Counted from the stretch's first letter, positions 17,515 through 28,007 are shown. The stretch: 64,000 nt of DNA from Bacteroidota bacterium (GCA_018818065.1 JAHISV010000005.1:168527-232526); one strand, 5' to 3'. Notes: a model not told the origin generated them from the sequence alone. Translations and numbers: made by a program.

Positions 17515-18486
17515 ATGAAAAGTTATAAGCCAATAGTAATGTTTGCGATCGCACTTTTACTAACTGCAGCTTTAAGCGCGCAGACAGTTAAGGTTGATCC
17601 CAAAATACCTAAATATGAAAAGAAAACCGGAATTAAAGGGAACCTCAATTCAATAGGTTCCGATACAATCCTTAATATGATGACTCTCTGGGGAGAAGCT
17701 TTTAAAGGATATTACCCTGAAGTTAAAATCCAGATTGAAGGTAAGGGTTCTTCAACTGCACCTCCTGCGCTGATAGAAGGAACGGCTCAGTTAGGTCCAA
17801 TGTCGAGAAAAATGAAAGATAAAGAAATCGACGCATTTGAAGAAAAATATGGTTTCAAACCAACAACCCTTAAAATCGCTCTTGATGCTCTTGCGGTTTA
17901 TGTTAACAAGGATAATCCACTTAAAGGGTTAAGCTTTTTAGAAGTAGACGCAATTTTTTCGAAGACGAGGAAACAAGGCTCAAGGGATGACATAAGCACC
18001 TGGGATAAAGTAGGCTTAAAAGGTGAGTGGTCAAATCGCCCGATCAGTATTTACGGACGTAACTCTGCTTCAGGTACTTACGGATATTTCAAAGACGAAG
18101 TACTGAAAAAAGGTGATTACAAGGATAATGTGAAAGAACAGCCGGGTTCGGCTTCAGTTGTGCAGGGTATTTCGGAAGATAAGTTTGCAATTGGATACAG
18201 TGGAATCGGTTATAAAACCTCAGGTGTAAAAGCTCTTCCTTTGTCTGAGAAAAATGGCGGGGAGTTTTTTGAAGCTAACAGTACTAACGTAAATAACGGT
18301 AAATATCCTCTTTCCAGATACTTGTATATTAGTATTGCAAAGAATCCTTCTAAACCTCTCGATCCATTGGTAAAGGAATTTTTACGTTTTGTTTTTAGTT
18401 ATGAAGGACAGCAGGTTGTGGTAAAAGATGGTTATTTGCCTTTGTCTCTTGAAGTTGTGCAAAAAGAACTTGCAAAACTTAATTAG
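17515..18486 (+). CDS. pstS: Phosphate-binding protein PstS
   Basis: A 323-residue periplasmic substrate-binding protein of the PstS family. The signal peptide is about residues 1-22 (LLLTAALSAQ). Phosphate-binding segments are recognisable: NSIGSDTILNMM near the N-terminus, KGSSTAPPAL, the GPMSRKM motif, and NSASGTYGYF carrying Ser/Gly ligands. It captures phosphate and delivers it to the PstCA channel. AGTAGGAGAATC before the ATG is a good ribosome binding site. It is the second gene of the operon and is followed by an intra-operon terminator-like hairpin. Confidence 0.95.
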   Translation: MKSYKPIVMFAIALLLTAALSAQTVKVDPKIPKYEKKTGIKGNLNSIGSDTILNMMTLWGEAFKGYYPEVKIQIEGKGSSTAPPALIEGTAQLGPMSRKMKDKEIDAFEEKYGFKPTTLKIALDALAVYVNKDNPLKGLSFLEVDAIFSKTRKQGSRDDISTWDKVGLKGEWSNRPISIYGRNSASGTYGYFKDEVLKKGDYKDNVKEQPGSASVVQGISEDKFAIGYSGIGYKTSGVKALPLSEKNGGEFFEANSTNVNNGKYPLSRYLYISIAKNPSKPLDPLVKEFLRFVFSYEGQQVVVKDGYLPLSLEVVQKELAKLN

Positions 18487-18510
18487 GAAATACGTTACAT
18501 TTGAATTTTT

Positions 18511-18546
18511 ATCTGGCTGGGGAAAATTTCCCAGTCAGATTTTTTT
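18511..18546 (+). terminator. Terminator-like hairpin between pstS and pstC
   Basis: ATCTGGCTGGG (18511-18521) pairs with CCCAGTCAGAT (18530-18540), with one G-T pair, followed by a run of seven T. This is a textbook intrinsic terminator shape inside the operon. It probably allows partial read-through, so that pstS is transcribed more than the permease genes. Confidence 0.85.
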
Positions 18547-18566
18547 ATTAACTAAGAAGAAATATT

Positions 18567-20786
18567 GTGAATTCACCAGACAGTTCTAAATACCATAAAA
18601 AGATAAAGCGAAGCAATGATATAGCCAAAATCATAATAACTGTTGGTGGATATGGTGTTATAGCCAGCATTGTCCTTATCCTGATGTTTTTGTTGTACGA
18701 GTCACTCCCTTTAATTATATCGCCTTCAGTTGATGAGAAAGATTTGGGCATTGCGGATTCCAAAGCAAATGATATAATCGCTACCGGGCTTGACAGATAT
18801 ACGGAGGTTGGATATTTTCTAAAAGCGAAGGGACAAATAGTATTTTTTTACCTTGCTGATAATAGCACAGCTTACAAAGACAGTATAAGCTTAGAGGAAA
18901 GTGAAAGCATTATTTCTTTTGAAAAAGGGACCTTGGGAAAAGACATTTTTGCGGTCGGAACAAATAAAGGCAGAATAATTACTGCCGAAGCAAAAATGAG
19001 TCCGGAATATCATAGAAATAGTAGAACTATCAAGTGCTCATTCAAAACTAATGAAATATACACTGTAGAAAATCTTGAAGAAAATACAGGTGAAGAGATA
19101 TCCAGTCTCGATTTCACAGAAAATGAAGATGGATTCAATTACTGGGGATGGGTAAATCAAAAGGGTGAATTAAAACTCAGGATTTACGATTCTGATGAGG
19201 AAGAATATTATTCCCATAATATAACTTCAATGCTGGGTGATGTAAATATCTCCTCAATAAAATTTTCTAGTTCAGGCGAATTATTGATGGTCGGAACCGA
19301 CAAAGGGGACATGTTCTGGTTTGATCTGTCTGATCCGGAAGATGTTCTGCTTAAAGATAACTGGAGGTTTTCCAATTCCAAAATCACAAAACTTGAATTC
19401 CTGATTGGTGATAATAGTCTATTAATTGGTCAGCAGGATGGAAGCTTGACTCATTGGTTCCCGGTCCGGAAAAAAGATGGCGATTTTAAGTTTACAAGAA
19501 TTAATGATTTTGAGAAGCAGAACTCAAAAATAACCAGTATACAGGCATCTCCAAGGAACAGAAGCTTTTTCACCATTAATGAGGATGGTGAAATTTATCT
19601 GGGATATTCAACAACAAAAAGCATCCAGCTAAAGTTAGACCATACTGAAAATAAAATTATAAGTGCAACATATTCTCCCAAGGCTGATGGGCTGATTGTG
19701 ATTGATACCAGGTCAGAAATGATTTATTACAGTATCGACAACGATCACCCGGAAACAAATCTTAATACTCTCTTTGGTAAAGTCTGGTACGAAGGTTATG
19801 AAAATCCGGCATTTGTCTGGCAAACAACTGGCGGCTCTGATGAATTTGAATCAAAATTCAGTTTGATACCTTTAATCTTTGGTACCTTAAAAGGTACATT
19901 TTATGCCATGATTTTTTCAATCCCTCTTGCATTGCTAACTGCAATTTATGTTTCACAGTTTGCTCCTAAAAAATGGGCCAGAATTATTAAACCAACAATT
20001 GAAATAATGGCCGCACTTCCAAGTGTTGTTATCGGATTTCTGGCCGGGCTATATTTCTCGCCACTGTTCGAGAAACATCTAATAACGGCATTTGCCCTTT
20101 TAATCCTCATTCCAATTGTATTCTTAATGAGTATTTATGTCTGGAAGCTTATTCCTGAGAACAGGAGATTAAGATTCCCTCAAGGGGCTCATCTGGTTTT
20201 TATTATACCGTTTTTAGCAGCGTCATTTATCACAGCCATATCATTCGCACCATATTTTGAAGACCTTTTATTCAACGGTAATTTGAATCAGTGGCTTTAT
20301 AATACATTGGCAATAAATTACGATCAGCGTAATAGTTTTGTTGTAGGCTTCGCTCTTGGTTTTGCAGTTATCCCAATTATTTTCACGATCTCCGAAGATG
20401 CCTTAAGTAACGTGCCAAAATCATTAACTTCCGCCTCGCTTGCCCTTGGGGCCTCTCAATGGCAAGCTGTTATGAAAATAGTTCTCCCCGCTGCAGCTGG
20501 TGGCATTTTTGCGGCAATCATGCTTGGATTGGGCAGGGCTATTGGTGAAACAATGATTGTTTTAATGGCAACAGGTAATACGCCAATAATGGATTTAAGT
20601 CCTTTCAACGGTTTTCGTGCCATGAGTGCTGCCATTGCAGTTGAAATTCCTGAAGCCCCTGTAGATGGCACATTATATAGGGTGCTGTTTCTAACAGCTC
20701 TGATGCTGTTCATTTTCACTTTTGTAATCAATAGTTTTGCTGCCTGGATTGGTGACAAGCTAAGGAAAAAATATGCGAGATTTTAG
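18567..20786 (+). CDS. pstC: Phosphate ABC transporter permease PstC with large periplasmic domain
   Basis: 739 residues, more than twice the usual length of about 320. The first membrane helix is at about residues 25-45. It is followed by about 370 residues of repeated beta-rich segments (SSGELLMVGTDKGDMFWFD, DNSLLIGQQDGSLTHW) that resemble WD40-like propeller blades. The transporter domain proper starts near residue 430, with further helices and the EAA loop SLALGASQWQAVMKIVLP that contacts PstB. Large PstC proteins of this kind occur in other bacteria such as pseudomonads. Start GTG, with AAGAAGA upstream. The stop is directly followed by the pstA start. The propeller may gate or sense phosphate; that is inference. 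Confidence 0.9.
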   Translation: MNSPDSSKYHKKIKRSNDIAKIIITVGGYGVIASIVLILMFLLYESLPLIISPSVDEKDLGIADSKANDIIATGLDRYTEVGYFLKAKGQIVFFYLADNSTAYKDSISLEESESIISFEKGTLGKDIFAVGTNKGRIITAEAKMSPEYHRNSRTIKCSFKTNEIYTVENLEENTGEEISSLDFTENEDGFNYWGWVNQKGELKLRIYDSDEEEYYSHNITSMLGDVNISSIKFSSSGELLMVGTDKGDMFWFDLSDPEDVLLKDNWRFSNSKITKLEFLIGDNSLLIGQQDGSLTHWFPVRKKDGDFKFTRINDFEKQNSKITSIQASPRNRSFFTINEDGEIYLGYSTTKSIQLKLDHTENKIISATYSPKADGLIVIDTRSEMIYYSIDNDHPETNLNTLFGKVWYEGYENPAFVWQTTGGSDEFESKFSLIPLIFGTLKGTFYAMIFSIPLALLTAIYVSQFAPKKWARIIKPTIEIMAALPSVVIGFLAGLYFSPLFEKHLITAFALLILIPIVFLMSIYVWKLIPENRRLRFPQGAHLVFIIPFLAASFITAISFAPYFEDLLFNGNLNQWLYNTLAINYDQRNSFVVGFALGFAVIPIIFTISEDALSNVPKSLTSASLALGASQWQAVMKIVLPAAAGGIFAAIMLGLGRAIGETMIVLMATGNTPIMDLSPFNGFRAMSAAIAVEIPEAPVDGTLYRVLFLTALMLFIFTFVINSFAAWIGDKLRKKYARF

Positions 20787-22430
20787 ATGAAAAAAGGCAA
20801 CGAAGATTTCATTAAGAAGGGCGATCCCTATATCTTGCTTACTTCCATGGGATTGGTTTTTACGCTAACCATGGTATTTGTTTTGCTGGGAATTATACTT
20901 GTAAATGGTCTTGGAATTTTTTGGCCGAGCGATCTGTATGAAGTGAAGCTTTCAGATAACCGGGTACTGATTGGTGAAAAATGGGCGACTGATCTAAAAA
21001 AATCACAAGGTGAAGCGGATATAACCCGTTCACAACTCAAAATTGGAAACCGGGATATTTATGGATTTGATTTCGCATGGTTTCAAGACAAGGAAGTTGA
21101 GAGTATTGTCGCTAATCCCGAACTGGTTTTAATTGAAAGATATGAATATGGTAATTTTTACGGCTACATAGAATCTCTTCATACCGAGTCGAATATATAT
21201 GATAAATCTTCGGAGAATTTTGTTGACAAAATTTTAGTAACTCTTTCAATGGTTGATGATCTTAAAGAAGAGTTTGTTGACAAGAGAAAAGAACATACGG
21301 ATTTACTTTCACCTCTTAATGAAATACGAAGAGGATCATCTCTCCTTAAAATGAATGAAGAATATCTTTCCTCTGACGAGAAAGAGTTATTGAGCGAATA
21401 TGAGCAACAGGAAAAAGATTTTTTGGAGAGTAACAACCACGATATAGTAATTATTGAAAATGAAATTAGTGATCTTGATAAGAGAATAAATGAATTTTTC
21501 ATTACTGTGCGAACCGGTGATGGAATAGAAAAAGAGATCCATCTAAAAGATATTGTAAGGTTTCATCAACCGAACATAATGAACGTTTTCAGTAAGACAA
21601 TTCATTATCTGGCTAAGGTATGGGAATTTGTTTATGATGGACCCCGTGAGTCGAACACGGAAGGCGGAGTATTCCCAGCGATATTTGGCACTGTAATGAT
21701 GGTCATTCTCATGTCAATTCTGGTTGTACCGTTCGGTGTACTTACTGCACTCTATTTAAATGAATATGCCAAACAGGGTCCGATAATCAGGATGATACGT
21801 TTGTCGGTCAATAATCTGGCAGGAGTTCCTTCAATTGTATATGGAATTTTTGGATTGGGGTTTTTCGTATATATGATTGGGGGTTCCATAGATTCGCTGT
21901 TTTTTGCCGATAAATTGCCTGAGCCGACTTTAGGTACAGGCGGAATATTATGGGCATCAGTAACCTTGGCTTTATTAACTCTTCCTGTAGTTGTGGTTGC
22001 CACAGAGGAAGGAATTCTTGCCGTGCCTAAGGCTAATAAAGAAGGAGCGCTGGCGCTTGGCGCAACAAAGTGGCAAATGATAAAAGACATAGTACTACCT
22101 AATGCAATGCCCGGCATATTAACTGGTTTAATTCTCGCTATAAGTCGTGGAGCCGGAGAAGTTGCCCCTCTTATGATTACAGGAGTTGTTAAACTTGCAC
22201 CGGCAATGCCTTTTGATATGGAGTTTCCATTCCTGCATCTTGACAGGAAGTTTATGCATCTGGGATTTCATATTTATGATGTTGGATTTCAATCGCCCAA
22301 CGTGGAAGCGGCAATGCCAATGGTTTATTCTACCGCACTGCTATTGATAGTAATCGTTGTCTTATTAAATATATTTTCTATTTACTTAAGAAATCAATTA
22401 AAGAAAAAATATAAAACGTCTTCGTTCTAA
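20787..22430 (+). CDS. pstA: Phosphate ABC transporter permease PstA with periplasmic insertion
   Basis: 547 residues against about 290 for the usual PstA. A first helix (about 20-42) is followed by about 240 residues of periplasmic sequence. That includes a charged helical stretch rich in Glu and Lys (about residues 155-235), then the permease core with several helices and the EAA loop [19 protein letters not shown]. It pairs with PstC to form the phosphate channel. The gene begins on the base after the pstC stop, showing tight coupling. The enlarged periplasmic part matches the enlarged PstC and suggests the two domains interact outside the membrane. Confidence 0.92.
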   Translation: MKKGNEDFIKKGDPYILLTSMGLVFTLTMVFVLLGIILVNGLGIFWPSDLYEVKLSDNRVLIGEKWATDLKKSQGEADITRSQLKIGNRDIYGFDFAWFQDKEVESIVANPELVLIERYEYGNFYGYIESLHTESNIYDKSSENFVDKILVTLSMVDDLKEEFVDKRKEHTDLLSPLNEIRRGSSLLKMNEEYLSSDEKELLSEYEQQEKDFLESNNHDIVIIENEISDLDKRINEFFITVRTGDGIEKEIHLKDIVRFHQPNIMNVFSKTIHYLAKVWEFVYDGPRESNTEGGVFPAIFGTVMMVILMSILVVPFGVLTALYLNEYAKQGPIIRMIRLSVNNLAGVPSIVYGIFGLGFFVYMIGGSIDSLFFADKLPEPTLGTGGILWASVTLALLTLPVVVVATEEGILAVPKANKEGALALGATKWQMIKDIVLPNAMPGILTGLILAISRGAGEVAPLMITGVVKLAPAMPFDMEFPFLHLDRKFMHLGFHIYDVGFQSPNVEAAMPMVYSTALLLIVIVVLLNIFSIYLRNQLKKKYKTSSF

Positions 22431-22447
22431 AGAATTGGAAAAAATTA

Positions 22448-23275
22448 ATGAGTGATAAAATGGTTGTTGATATTGGGAAAGCTCTCACATCAGAGAAGAT
22501 AAACAGCATAAATGAAGAGAAGATTATAATTGCAACAGAAAACCTTAATTTTTATTATGTTGCTGATAAACCAGCACTAATAGATGTTAATATTGCGATA
22601 CCAGAGAAGAAAGTTACTGCTTTCATTGGTCCATCTGGCTGCGGAAAATCAACCTTGTTAAGGTGCTTTAACAGGATGAATGATTTGATACCTGACATTA
22701 AAGTTCATGGGAAGATATTAATAGATGGGGATGACATTCATTCGAATAATATCAGGCTCGAAGATCTCAGAAAAAAAGTGGGGATGGTATTTCAAAGATC
22801 AAATCCGTTTCCCATGAGCATATATGAGAATGTGGCGTTTGGTCCAAAAGTAAACGGGGAAAACAGCAAGTCTGAACTTGACGCGGTAGTAGAATCTTCA
22901 CTGGTTCAGGCAGATTTGTGGCGGGAGGTTAAAGACCGTTTGAATGATTCAGCCCTGGATCTCTCCGGTGGTCAGCAGCAGCGATTATGCATAGCAAGAG
23001 CACTTGCCAATAAACCGGACATTATATTAATGGACGAACCGGCTTCTGCACTTGATCCGATTTCCACAGGTAAGATTGAAGAAACTATCGAGGAATTACG
23101 AGGTAATTATACAGTCGTAATTGTTACTCATAACATGCAGCAGGCGGCTAGAGTATCGGACTACACCGCTTTTATGATGGTGGGGGAACTTGTTGAGTTT
23201 AATGATACTCGATCCTTATTTACTAATCCCAATAAAAAACTAACTGAAGAATACATTACTGGCAGGTTTGGTTAG
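22448..23275 (+). CDS. pstB: Phosphate ABC transporter ATPase PstB
   Basis: A 275-residue ABC ATPase energising phosphate uptake. Walker A GPSGCGKS is at residues 61-68, followed by the Q-loop region in [12 protein letters not shown], the signature LSGGQQQR, Walker [14 protein letters not shown] and the switch His in [10 protein letters not shown]. The FNRMND and [14 protein letters not shown] segments are characteristic of PstB. The N-terminal 25 residues are a little longer than usual. It lies 17 bases after pstA and 47 before phoU. Confidence 0.97.
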   Translation: MSDKMVVDIGKALTSEKINSINEEKIIIATENLNFYYVADKPALIDVNIAIPEKKVTAFIGPSGCGKSTLLRCFNRMNDLIPDIKVHGKILIDGDDIHSNNIRLEDLRKKVGMVFQRSNPFPMSIYENVAFGPKVNGENSKSELDAVVESSLVQADLWREVKDRLNDSALDLSGGQQQRLCIARALANKPDIILMDEPASALDPISTGKIEETIEELRGNYTVVIVTHNMQQAARVSDYTAFMMVGELVEFNDTRSLFTNPNKKLTEEYITGRFG

Positions 23276-23322
23276 AGTTTTATTATTTTTTACAATAGGT
23301 TTATAAACTAATAGAGTTTGAA

Positions 23323-23991
23323 ATGAATAATAAGTTTGCAGCGCAACTTGAGGATGTAAAAAAAGATTTAATCTTCCTGGCTAACCAGGTTGAGGATGCT
23401 TTATACCGCGCTCTTAAGGCACTCGAAAAGCAGGATAAAGAAGAAGCTAAAGAAATTGTTGCTGCTGATATAAATATTAACATGGCAGAAGTTGCCATTG
23501 AAAAAAAAATATTTTCATTGCTCGCTTTGCAACAGCCTGTTGCTATTGATCTAAGGTTTATTGTAGCGGCGTTAAGAATGAATAATGACCTGGAAAGAAT
23601 TGGTGATCACGCGAAAAATATTGCGAAAGTTGCCCGAAAATTATCGGGCGAACCTTTCCTTGAGGCTATTGAGGACGTTCCACAGTTTGGGCGTGACTGC
23701 AGGACTATTTTCAGAGACGCTGTTCAGGCTTTCATAAATCTTAATACCGACCAGGCAGCTGAAATTAGAGAACGTGACGAATTAATTGATAAAGAGATGA
23801 AAAGAATCACCAAGAAAATAATTTCCAACATTAAGGATAGCCCGGCTAAGATTGAACAAGGGATGGAGCTAATTAATGTGGTTAAACATCTGGAAAGAAT
23901 TGCGGACCTGGCAGTAAATCTTGGAGAAGATGTAATATTTATGAAGGATGCTAAAATTATCAGATATGGGCTTGGTAATAAAGAAGAATGA
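23323..23991 (+). CDS. phoU: Phosphate signalling protein PhoU
   Basis: A 222-residue all-helical protein made of two PhoU three-helix repeats (AALRMNNDLERIGDHAKNI in the first, VVKHLERIADLAVNLGED in the second). Each has the conserved E/DxxRIxDxA metal-binding pattern. PhoU links the Pst transporter state to the kinase PhoR and represses the Pho response when phosphate is plentiful. Its stop overlaps the phoB start by 4 bases (ATGA), indicating translational coupling. Confidence 0.95.
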   Translation: MNNKFAAQLEDVKKDLIFLANQVEDALYRALKALEKQDKEEAKEIVAADININMAEVAIEKKIFSLLALQQPVAIDLRFIVAALRMNNDLERIGDHAKNIAKVARKLSGEPFLEAIEDVPQFGRDCRTIFRDAVQAFINLNTDQAAEIRERDELIDKEMKRITKKIISNIKDSPAKIEQGMELINVVKHLERIADLAVNLGEDVIFMKDAKIIRYGLGNKEE

Positions 23992-24665
23992 CAACAAAAA
24001 TATATATTGTTGAAGATGACCCGGATATTGCTGAGCTAATACAATTCAATCTTGAAAAAGAAGGATTCGAAACCTTGATTGAGAATAATGGCAAAAAAGC
24101 ATATGAACTGATTATTGAGAATCCGCCGGATCTTCTTCTGCTGGATATTGGTCTTCCGGGATTATCCGGCATTGAAATTTGCAAGTATTTAAGAGAGCAG
24201 GCGATAACCCGTGATCTTCCTATAATAATGTTAACAGCTCGCACGCAGGAGACAGATAAAGTTGTTGGACTTAATATTGGCGCTGATGATTATATCACGA
24301 AACCCTGTTCTGTGAACGAGGTTGTTGCAAGGGTAAACGCACTCCTCCGGCGTTCAAAACCCTCCAAGACGGATGTTTTTAGAAGTGGCAAACTTGAAAT
24401 TAATTTTAATCTCCGAACCGTAGAATGCGATAATAATGAAATCGAAGTTACTCCAACAGAATTTAATATATTGTCGGCTCTGATAAATGCAAAAGGCAGA
24501 GTGTTGAGCAGACAGGATCTGATGGATATTGTATGGGGTGCTGATTACTATGGTGACACCAGGACGGTGGATGTTAACATCAAGCGCCTTCGGGATAAAC
24601 TATCTGACTGCTCAAAGGCGATCCATACAGTTAAAGGCGTAGGCTACAGAATAATTCTAAACTAA
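23988..24665 (+). CDS. phoB: Phosphate regulon response regulator PhoB
   Basis: A 225-residue OmpR/PhoB-type regulator. The receiver is about residues 1-120, with acidic pocket VEDD, phospho-acceptor Asp53 in LLDIGLPG, Thr in MLTAR and Lys in YITKPC. The C-terminal winged helix includes TPTEFNILSAL, the DLMDIVWG loop and TVDVNIKRLRDKL. The start codon overlaps phoU by 4 bases. It likely binds the TTAAC-N6-TTAAC sites in the region 16284-16395. Assignment as PhoB rests on both family and operon context. Confidence 0.93.
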   Translation: MTTKIYIVEDDPDIAELIQFNLEKEGFETLIENNGKKAYELIIENPPDLLLLDIGLPGLSGIEICKYLREQAITRDLPIIMLTARTQETDKVVGLNIGADDYITKPCSVNEVVARVNALLRRSKPSKTDVFRSGKLEINFNLRTVECDNNEIEVTPTEFNILSALINAKGRVLSRQDLMDIVWGADYYGDTRTVDVNIKRLRDKLSDCSKAIHTVKGVGYRIILN

Positions 24666-24678
24666 CTAGTAAGTTTTT

Positions 24679-26451
24679 ATGAAAAAATTATCTCGTAATT
24701 CGGTCCTCATAACGTATTTAGTTGTGATAATAACCTTGATAGGTCTGGATATTGTTATTTGGGAAAAGACTAAATATTTTTTGATTGATGAAATTAAAGA
24801 AGAACTGAGTCTGAATGTTAATCTCGCCCGTAAAATTATTAGCCCCGAATCATTTTTTGAAAAGAACAAAGAAGAACTCAAAATTTTTTCTAATAGTATT
24901 CGTAAAGCGACTGGTTTACGAACAACAATTATTTCAAAAGATGGCGAAGTTTTAGCCGATTCTGAAATTGATATTTCTGAACTGCCAAATGTAGAAAACC
25001 ATATTAACAGGGAGGAGGTTCAAAGCTCTCTTGAAACCGGCAATGGTTTTTCACGCAGACACAGCGCTACAATTAATACAGACTTGCTATACTATTGTGA
25101 AAACTACTATAAAGATAATAGAGTTGTCGGGTTTATTCGCTTTGCCATGTTTGCAACGAAACTCGACACCAAAATGGATTTTTTGAGTAAGCTTATTTTA
25201 CTGATAGACGTGAGCATATTCGTATTAATGAGTTTATTTCTCTTTTTTTACAGTAAGTATTTACAGAACAGAATAAATGCGTTTATTCAAGATTTGGAAT
25301 CAGTTAAAGAAAAGGAAGTTTTTACTGAGATTGATCCGCAAAAATATTTCGAGTTCGACTTAATTGCCGGGAATATTAACTCAATTGGTAATTACTATCA
25401 AAAAAAATATTGTGACATTAAAACAGATAACATTGAGCTTCACAGGATTTTTAACGCTATGAAGGAAGGGATTGCGGCCTTTGATAAAGACGGCAAAATA
25501 CTTTTCCATAACACTGCATTTAAAAGAGTTCTCAATATCACAGGGGAAATAAAGCAATTAATACCTTTTTATGATCTTATCCATTTCCCGCCTATTATCA
25601 ATGACATTAATGATTTTCTGAATAATAAAAGCCCTTTAAGTAACCGCACAAAATATCCCGGTCAGGTTTATATTGATTATATAATAACACCGCTGCTTTT
25701 GGATTCTAATGAATATCACGGGTTTATAATATCAATTGAAGATGTTACAAGTCTTCACAATCTGGAAGTAATGAGAAAAGATTTTGTTGCTAATATCAGT
25801 CATGAATTTAAAACTCCTCTTACTTCAATAAAAGGGTACACGGAGACGCTATTATCAGGAACAGTTGATGATAAGGTCACGCAGGATAAATTCCTGAACA
25901 AAATTCTTAATCAGTCAAATCATCTTGGAAATATTTTCGCGGATCTTTTATTGCTTTCCAGAATCGAAAACAGGGAGAGTCTCGAACTTGAGAGAATTGA
26001 TCCCGCTCCACATATTGAAAACCTCACCAAAAATTTTCATCAGGAAGCAGAAGCTAAGAACATTACACTCATTTTTCAGCATAAACTAGAAAAAGACTTT
26101 ACGATAAAGGTCGATTCGCAGTTGTTTGACATCATGGTTTCAAATCTCATAATCAACGCGATTAAATATTCCCAGAATGATGGCGTGGTTGAAATTATTC
26201 TTTCGGAAGTTGACGACCAATTAAATATTGTTGTTGTTGATAGTGGTATTGGAATTCCTGAAAAAGAACAAACCAGAGTTTTTGAACGTTTCTATAGAAC
26301 CGAAATATCAAGGGAGCTTAATCCACAGGGGAGTGGTCTGGGACTCTCAATTGTAAAAAACATCGTAGAATTGTTCAAGGGAAGTATGCAAGTGAAAAGT
26401 AAAAAGAAAGAAGGAAGCAAATTTACTATATCTTTACCTAAAGCCGATTAG
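24679..26451 (+). CDS. phoR: Phosphate regulon sensor kinase PhoR
   Basis: A 590-residue membrane kinase. The first helix is at about residues 10-28, followed by a periplasmic or extracytoplasmic domain of about 140 residues. A second helix is near 165-188 (LILLIDVSIFVLMSLFLFFY), then a PAS-like domain (about 255-350, FNAMKEGIAAFD). HisKA has phospho-acceptor His375 in NISHEFKTPLTS. The HATPase domain has LIINAIKYS, DSGIGIP and GSGLGLS. The larger periplasmic loop differs from E. coli PhoR but resembles PhoR of Gram-positives and Bacteroidota. It lies 13 bases after phoB and ends the operon. Confidence 0.92.
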   Translation: MKKLSRNSVLITYLVVIITLIGLDIVIWEKTKYFLIDEIKEELSLNVNLARKIISPESFFEKNKEELKIFSNSIRKATGLRTTIISKDGEVLADSEIDISELPNVENHINREEVQSSLETGNGFSRRHSATINTDLLYYCENYYKDNRVVGFIRFAMFATKLDTKMDFLSKLILLIDVSIFVLMSLFLFFYSKYLQNRINAFIQDLESVKEKEVFTEIDPQKYFEFDLIAGNINSIGNYYQKKYCDIKTDNIELHRIFNAMKEGIAAFDKDGKILFHNTAFKRVLNITGEIKQLIPFYDLIHFPPIINDINDFLNNKSPLSNRTKYPGQVYIDYIITPLLLDSNEYHGFIISIEDVTSLHNLEVMRKDFVANISHEFKTPLTSIKGYTETLLSGTVDDKVTQDKFLNKILNQSNHLGNIFADLLLLSRIENRESLELERIDPAPHIENLTKNFHQEAEAKNITLIFQHKLEKDFTIKVDSQLFDIMVSNLIINAIKYSQNDGVVEIILSEVDDQLNIVVVDSGIGIPEKEQTRVFERFYRTEISRELNPQGSGLGLSIVKNIVELFKGSMQVKSKKKEGSKFTISLPKAD

Positions 26452-26494
26452 TAAGATGATTAGTAAATTATGACGTTCCTTTCAATTGAGAAAT

Positions 26495-26977
26495 TTAAAA
26501 TCCCATTAATTTTCTAAACTGATTTATGTGGTGTTTAAGGTGTTTAAAATAATCTTCAATAAAGTATTCCAGGGTCACAGAAACATCCTTATGTACTGTA
26601 TTGAAAGCAATCATGTCACAGTTATGTTTTATTCTTTCTATTGAAAGCATCTCTTTAGGAATGTGTTCAAGAGCATGAATTAATAATAGGTTGTAGTCCC
26701 GCCAAAGAGAGAGCAGTAGCTGCCAGTCGGCGTTCTGATAATTGTGCACCTTTACCCATTCATCCTGATCGTATCCCTCAAAAATTAATTCCCGGGTAAA
26801 TTGCGCTCTGATAAAACGCTGGTGATTATTAGAAGCTGAATCAATGAGATGCCCGATAATTTCTTTTGGCGACCAGCCCTTATCTGGTTTCATTCTTACA
26901 AGCTCTTCATCAAGTTTGGAAAATATCTTATAAATTTCACTAATAAACTCTTTTCTGCTATTTAAGAAGTCTTGCAT
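26495..26977 (-). CDS. DinB/YfiT-family protein
   Basis: A 160-residue four-helix-bundle protein of the DinB-like superfamily. Conserved metal-site histidines are visible in IGHLIDSASNNH and in the C-terminal DYFKHLKHHINQF. Members include thiol-dependent transferases and proteins of unknown role. ATG 26977 is chosen over GTG 26992 because AGAGG then lies 8 bases upstream. It is 11 bases downstream of the MBL-fold hydrolase gene in the same direction. Its own substrate is unknown. Confidence 0.82.
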   Translation of the reverse strand: MQDFLNSRKEFISEIYKIFSKLDEELVRMKPDKGWSPKEIIGHLIDSASNNHQRFIRAQFTRELIFEGYDQDEWVKVHNYQNADWQLLLSLWRDYNLLLIHALEHIPKEMLSIERIKHNCDMIAFNTVHKDVSVTLEYFIEDYFKHLKHHINQFRKLMGF

Positions 26978-26988
26978 TTTATAGCCTC

Positions 26989-27909
26989 TCACTTATAAAT
27001 TCCCAGGTCTTGTCCAACAACAACTTTGCCATCATAAAATTCACTAATCTCGTTTAACAAATCTTCGTCCGTCGCTCCCCAATAAAGAGTATGATACAAT
27101 ACTACCAAACCAGGCTTTGCCTTTTTAGCAATTTCACCTAGCTCATAGGTTGAAGTGTGATTTAGCGCGTGATATTTTTTCCAGAACTCACTTTTAGTAT
27201 CGTAACCTTTTTTATAATAAACTTCATGGATGAGAATGTCAGCGCCCTTGGCGTATTCAATTAATTTGTCACTTGGGCGTGCGTCACCGGAGATAACAAT
27301 TACTTTATCAGGCGTTGTAAATCTGAATCCAAATGCATTAGGCCAGGTGCCGTGCTCAACATTGAACGCTTCCACTTTAACAAAATTGTCGCTATAGATT
27401 ACACCCTCTGCTATTTCATGCGCATTTACTCTCCAGCCCTGATTATTGGCCGGCTGAATACCATAAAGCCTGTAACGAATATCCTCTTTGTATGCCTCAA
27501 GGATGTGATAGGTCATTTCCTGTATTCCCTCAGGGCCATAAACCTCCAAAGGCTCATCTCTCCCCTCGACCCATGGTGTTAATATTAGATCCGGATATCC
27601 TGTCGTATGATCAGAATGCAGGTGTGTAAGGAAAGCGCGTTTAATATTTTTGGTCCAAAGAGCCTCTATTTCGCCTCCATATCTTGGGGAAAGACTGGCG
27701 GCTTGTCTAACGAGTCCCGGTCCAAAATCAACTATGTAAGAATTATTACCGACAACTATTGCAAGGGAACATCCTGAGTGGTTTGGGTCTGGATTTGGGG
27801 TTCCTGTTCCTAAAAGCACCACCATTGTTTCAGCCCCTTCGTTCTGTGCATTCATGAAGTGGGAAGCATATAATAAAAACATCACGGATATAAGAATATA
27901 TTTATTCAT
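26989..27909 (-). CDS. Exported MBL-fold metallo-hydrolase
   Basis: 306 residues with a signal peptide (about 1-21, ending FMNAQ). The zinc-binding signature is HLHSDH (His96, His98, Asp100, His101). Later ligands lie in ISGDARPSD and the final LVVLYHTLYWG. The fold is closest in style to ribonuclease Z/arylsulfatase-type MBL enzymes (VLLGTGTPNPDP start). Its export argues against tRNA processing and for a periplasmic hydrolase. It precedes the DinB-like gene by 11 bases on the same strand. Confidence 0.87.
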   Translation of the reverse strand: MNKYILISVMFLLYASHFMNAQNEGAETMVVLLGTGTPNPDPNHSGCSLAIVVGNNSYIVDFGPGLVRQAASLSPRYGGEIEALWTKNIKRAFLTHLHSDHTTGYPDLILTPWVEGRDEPLEVYGPEGIQEMTYHILEAYKEDIRYRLYGIQPANNQGWRVNAHEIAEGVIYSDNFVKVEAFNVEHGTWPNAFGFRFTTPDKVIVISGDARPSDKLIEYAKGADILIHEVYYKKGYDTKSEFWKKYHALNHTSTYELGEIAKKAKPGLVVLYHTLYWGATDEDLLNEISEFYDGKVVVGQDLGIYK

Positions 27910-28007
27910 CTCTCTCTCGGATACTGAGATAAAATTGATAGAAAAATTAACTTCTTAATATAAAGCCTTTTTTTTAAAATATGGAATGCCATAATAAATG
28001 AAGGATC

